Assembly (NCBI GenBank): GCA_023145275.1
Contig: JAGLEB010000083.1
Location: 1-7,554 of the forward strand
DNA: 7,554 bases
DNA from: Flavobacteriales bacterium
GTDB taxonomy: Bacteria; Bacteroidota; Bacteroidia; Flavobacteriales; JADGDT01
Reading direction: 5' to 3'
Every line of letters begins with the position of its first letter. Position 1 is the first letter of the stretch. The translations under genes and the position numbers were made by a program. The notes beneath the pieces were generated by a model, which saw only the letters and a program-made list of their open reading frames with translations, was not told where the DNA came from and ran no database searches. Below are positions 6,723-7,554 of the stretch, piece after piece.

Positions 6723-6754
6723 CAAAGGTAAGTAATTTGTGTGTTTTTTCCAAA
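6723..6754 (-). promoter_or_regulatory. Bacteroidota-type promoter of higBA
   Basis: On the minus strand TTTG (6751-6754) and TACCTTTG (6723-6730) are separated by 20 bp. This matches the -33 TTTG and -7 TANNTTTG consensus of the primary sigma factor in Bacteroidota. The start of transcription would fall near 6716, leaving a short leader before the higB ATG at 6698. Confidence 0.7.
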
Positions 6755-6760
6755 AAACTA

Positions 6761-6796
6761 AAAAGTCCGTATCAAAATCAATTGATACGGACTTTT
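6761..6796 (-). repeat. 36-bp hairpin repeat, copy 3 (terminator)
   Basis: AAAAGTCCGTATCAA and TTGATACGGACTTTT pair perfectly over 15 bp around a 6-base AATCAA loop, with T runs on both sides. It begins 24 bp after the stop of the RelE-like toxin and lies just upstream of the higB promoter, so it separates the two toxin-antitoxin units. It is the most perfect of the three copies. Confidence 0.9.
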
Positions 6797-6820
6797 ATAT
6801 TTTACAAATAAAACAGTGCT

Positions 6821-7087
6821 CTATGGAAACTTTTTGTAAATATCTTTCCTATGTTCAAAAGATGCAAATTCAACTACATTTTTAGATAGATAAAATCCAA
6901 TACGATAATTCCCAGTTTTAATGCGGTATGCTGTTTTATGACCCTTCATTTTTTTACAATTAGAAATGTCATTTATTGTTTCAGCTTTAGATACATCAAT
7001 CACAGTATCGGCAATATATTTTTTAAGATTTTTGTCTTTTATTTTCTTAATATCTCGTAGGAAAGCTTTGTAGAATTCATATTCCAT
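6821..7087 (-). CDS. RelE/ParE-fold toxin
   Basis: This 88-residue protein is a full-length RelE/ParE-superfamily toxin. It shows the N-terminal helix pattern FYKAFLRDIKKIKDKNLKKY, then NCKKMKGHKTAYRIKTGNYR with the basic core strand, IGFYLSKNVVEFASF, and the C-terminal HRKDIYKKFP typical of this family. RelE-type members cut mRNA on the ribosome, whereas ParE members poison gyrase; the H-R-K-D-I-Y ending leans to the RelE side, but the target is not certain from sequence. Its start overlaps the stop of the antitoxin gene by one base (TAATG), a tight translational coupling that fits the antitoxin-first order. The perfect hairpin at 6761-6796 follows the stop. Confidence 0.88.
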   Translation of the reverse strand: MEYEFYKAFLRDIKKIKDKNLKKYIADTVIDVSKAETINDISNCKKMKGHKTAYRIKTGNYRIGFYLSKNVVEFASFEHRKDIYKKFP

Positions 7088-7293
7088 TACAAACCTAATT
7101 CAGATAATACTTCTTTTTTATCAGCAAATCCAGTTTTTTTGGATTCATTCATTTTCATAAGTAATTCTCTATCCGCAAGTTCTTCTTCGCTTATTATTAA
7201 AACAGATTTATTTGTAGGCATAAGACTTTTTACAATACCCAAAAGATACTGTCCAACTTTAAACCTATCATCTACAACTATATATTGTTTCAT
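7087..7293 (-). CDS. antitoxin of the RelE-like toxin
   Basis: This 68-residue protein is assigned as antitoxin mainly from its position and size, being directly before and overlapping the RelE-like toxin by one base. It has an N-terminal alpha/beta-looking part (QYIVVDDRFKVGQYLLGIV) and a charged C-terminal tail (EEELADRELLMKMNESKK then TGFADKKEVLSELGL), as antitoxins have for wrapping the toxin. I see no clear ribbon-helix-helix, Xre or Phd motif, so the DNA-binding type is unresolved. A possible -7 box TACTTTTA lies upstream on the minus strand near 7320-7330, without a clear -33 partner. The gene follows hairpin repeat B, which shields it from valS. Confidence 0.75.
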   Translation of the reverse strand: MKQYIVVDDRFKVGQYLLGIVKSLMPTNKSVLIISEEELADRELLMKMNESKKTGFADKKEVLSELGL

Positions 7294-7345
7294 TACATTT
7301 TATTTTAATACACTTTGACTGTAAAAGTACAAAAAGAATTACAAA

Positions 7346-7393
7346 AGTCACGGGGTCACTAATATTAACAAACGTGATAGTGACCCCGTGACT
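7346..7393 (-). repeat. 48-bp hairpin repeat, copy B
   Basis: AGTCACGGGGTCACTA (7346-7361) and TAGTGACCCCGTGACT (7378-7393) pair perfectly over 16 bp around a 16-base loop. Each arm also contains a short direct repeat (GTGAC-ccc-GTGAC). On the minus strand the stem runs into TTTT. It is the most likely terminator of valS, 77 bp after its stop. Copy A lies at 6047-6094 in the same orientation. Confidence 0.88.
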
Positions 7394-7408
7394 AATTGCA
7401 TATTACTG

Positions 7409-7470
7409 AACCCTTCGAGCTTTCACCTTCCAACTTCAAGCTTATTTACTTTCACCTTTCGAGCTTCCAG
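7409..7470 (-). repeat. degenerate heptamer repeat array after valS
   Basis: Read on the minus strand directly after the valS stop, the sequence falls into units of about seven bases that mostly end in GAA: GCTGGAA, GCTCGAA, AGGTGAA, an irregular spacer, GCTTGAA, GTTGGAA, GGTGAAA, GCTCGAA. The array is followed by repeat B. It has no start codon or frame suggesting protein coding. Confidence 0.6.
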
Positions 7471-7554
7471 CTATTTCAAACTAGCCAAACTCTCCTCAAT
7501 AGTTTTAATCTTAGCTAAAGCATCATCTCTTTTCTTATTCTCTAGAGCTACAAC
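7471..7554 (-). CDS. valS: valyl-tRNA synthetase, C-terminal end (partial)
   Basis: Only the last 27 codons and the stop are present; the gene continues beyond the right edge. The tail VVALENKKRDDALAKIK followed by TIEESLASLK is a charged heptad helix that matches the C-terminal coiled-coil arm of ValS, which helps hold tRNA-Val. Similar endings are common in Bacteroidota ValS proteins. With so little sequence the call rests on this tail alone. The stop is followed directly by the heptamer repeats and then hairpin B. Confidence 0.65.
   Translation of the reverse strand, partial: VVALENKKRDDALAKIKTIEESLASLK

Noticed and set aside
6047..7393. The 48-bp palindromes as classical integron attC sites.
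   Set aside because: I find no GTTRRRY core or matching RYYYAAC in the arms, and no integrase in the window. The minus-strand T tails fit termination.

Overview
The window is AT-rich DNA from a member of the Bacteroidota, judged by protein character and promoter style rather than a 16S match. Many products carry short lipoprotein signals ending in TSC, ISC or GSC. The best promoter has the TTTG / TANNTTTG form used by the primary sigma factor of this phylum. The partial gene at the right edge reads as the C-terminal tail of a Bacteroidota-like valyl-tRNA synthetase. Every supported gene lies on the minus strand, so transcription runs from high to low coordinates.

Right edge to 7294: the last 27 codons of valS, a short array of roughly 7-bp GAA-ending repeats, then a long 48-bp hairpin (repeat B). 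7293 to 6106: two type II toxin-antitoxin modules in tandem, an antitoxin-first pair with a RelE/ParE-fold toxin (7293-6821) and a toxin-first higB-higA pair (6698-6106). The higBA pair has a well-formed promoter and a palindromic operator candidate. A second copy of the 48-bp hairpin (repeat A) follows higA, so the two copies bracket the toxin-antitoxin block. 5914 to 4590: a SnoaL/NTF2-like lipoprotein, an 82-codon hypothetical gene that may be a remnant, and about 480 bp without a convincing gene. That stretch holds an Fnr/Crp-like palindrome and a strong minus-strand terminator with no recognised gene in front of it.

4480 to 3156: a two-gene operon of a YceI-domain lipoprotein and a class I glutamine amidotransferase-like protein. 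3096 to 1: a tight three-gene operon of lipoproteins, a TPR-like COG3014-type protein, an LPP20-type protein and an LpoB-type putative peptidoglycan synthase activator. These probably act together at the cell envelope.

The most unusual feature is the 4.59-7.4 kb segment. It is a same-strand series of small accessory units (two toxin-antitoxin pairs, an orphan lipoprotein, a hypothetical gene), nearly every one closed by a hairpin. Several hairpins belong to two repeated families: three 36-bp copies built on TTGATACGGACTTTT and two 48-bp copies built on TAGTGACCCCGTGACT. This resembles a cassette-like accessory array, but there is no integrase in view and no classical attC core, so the mobility idea is inference.
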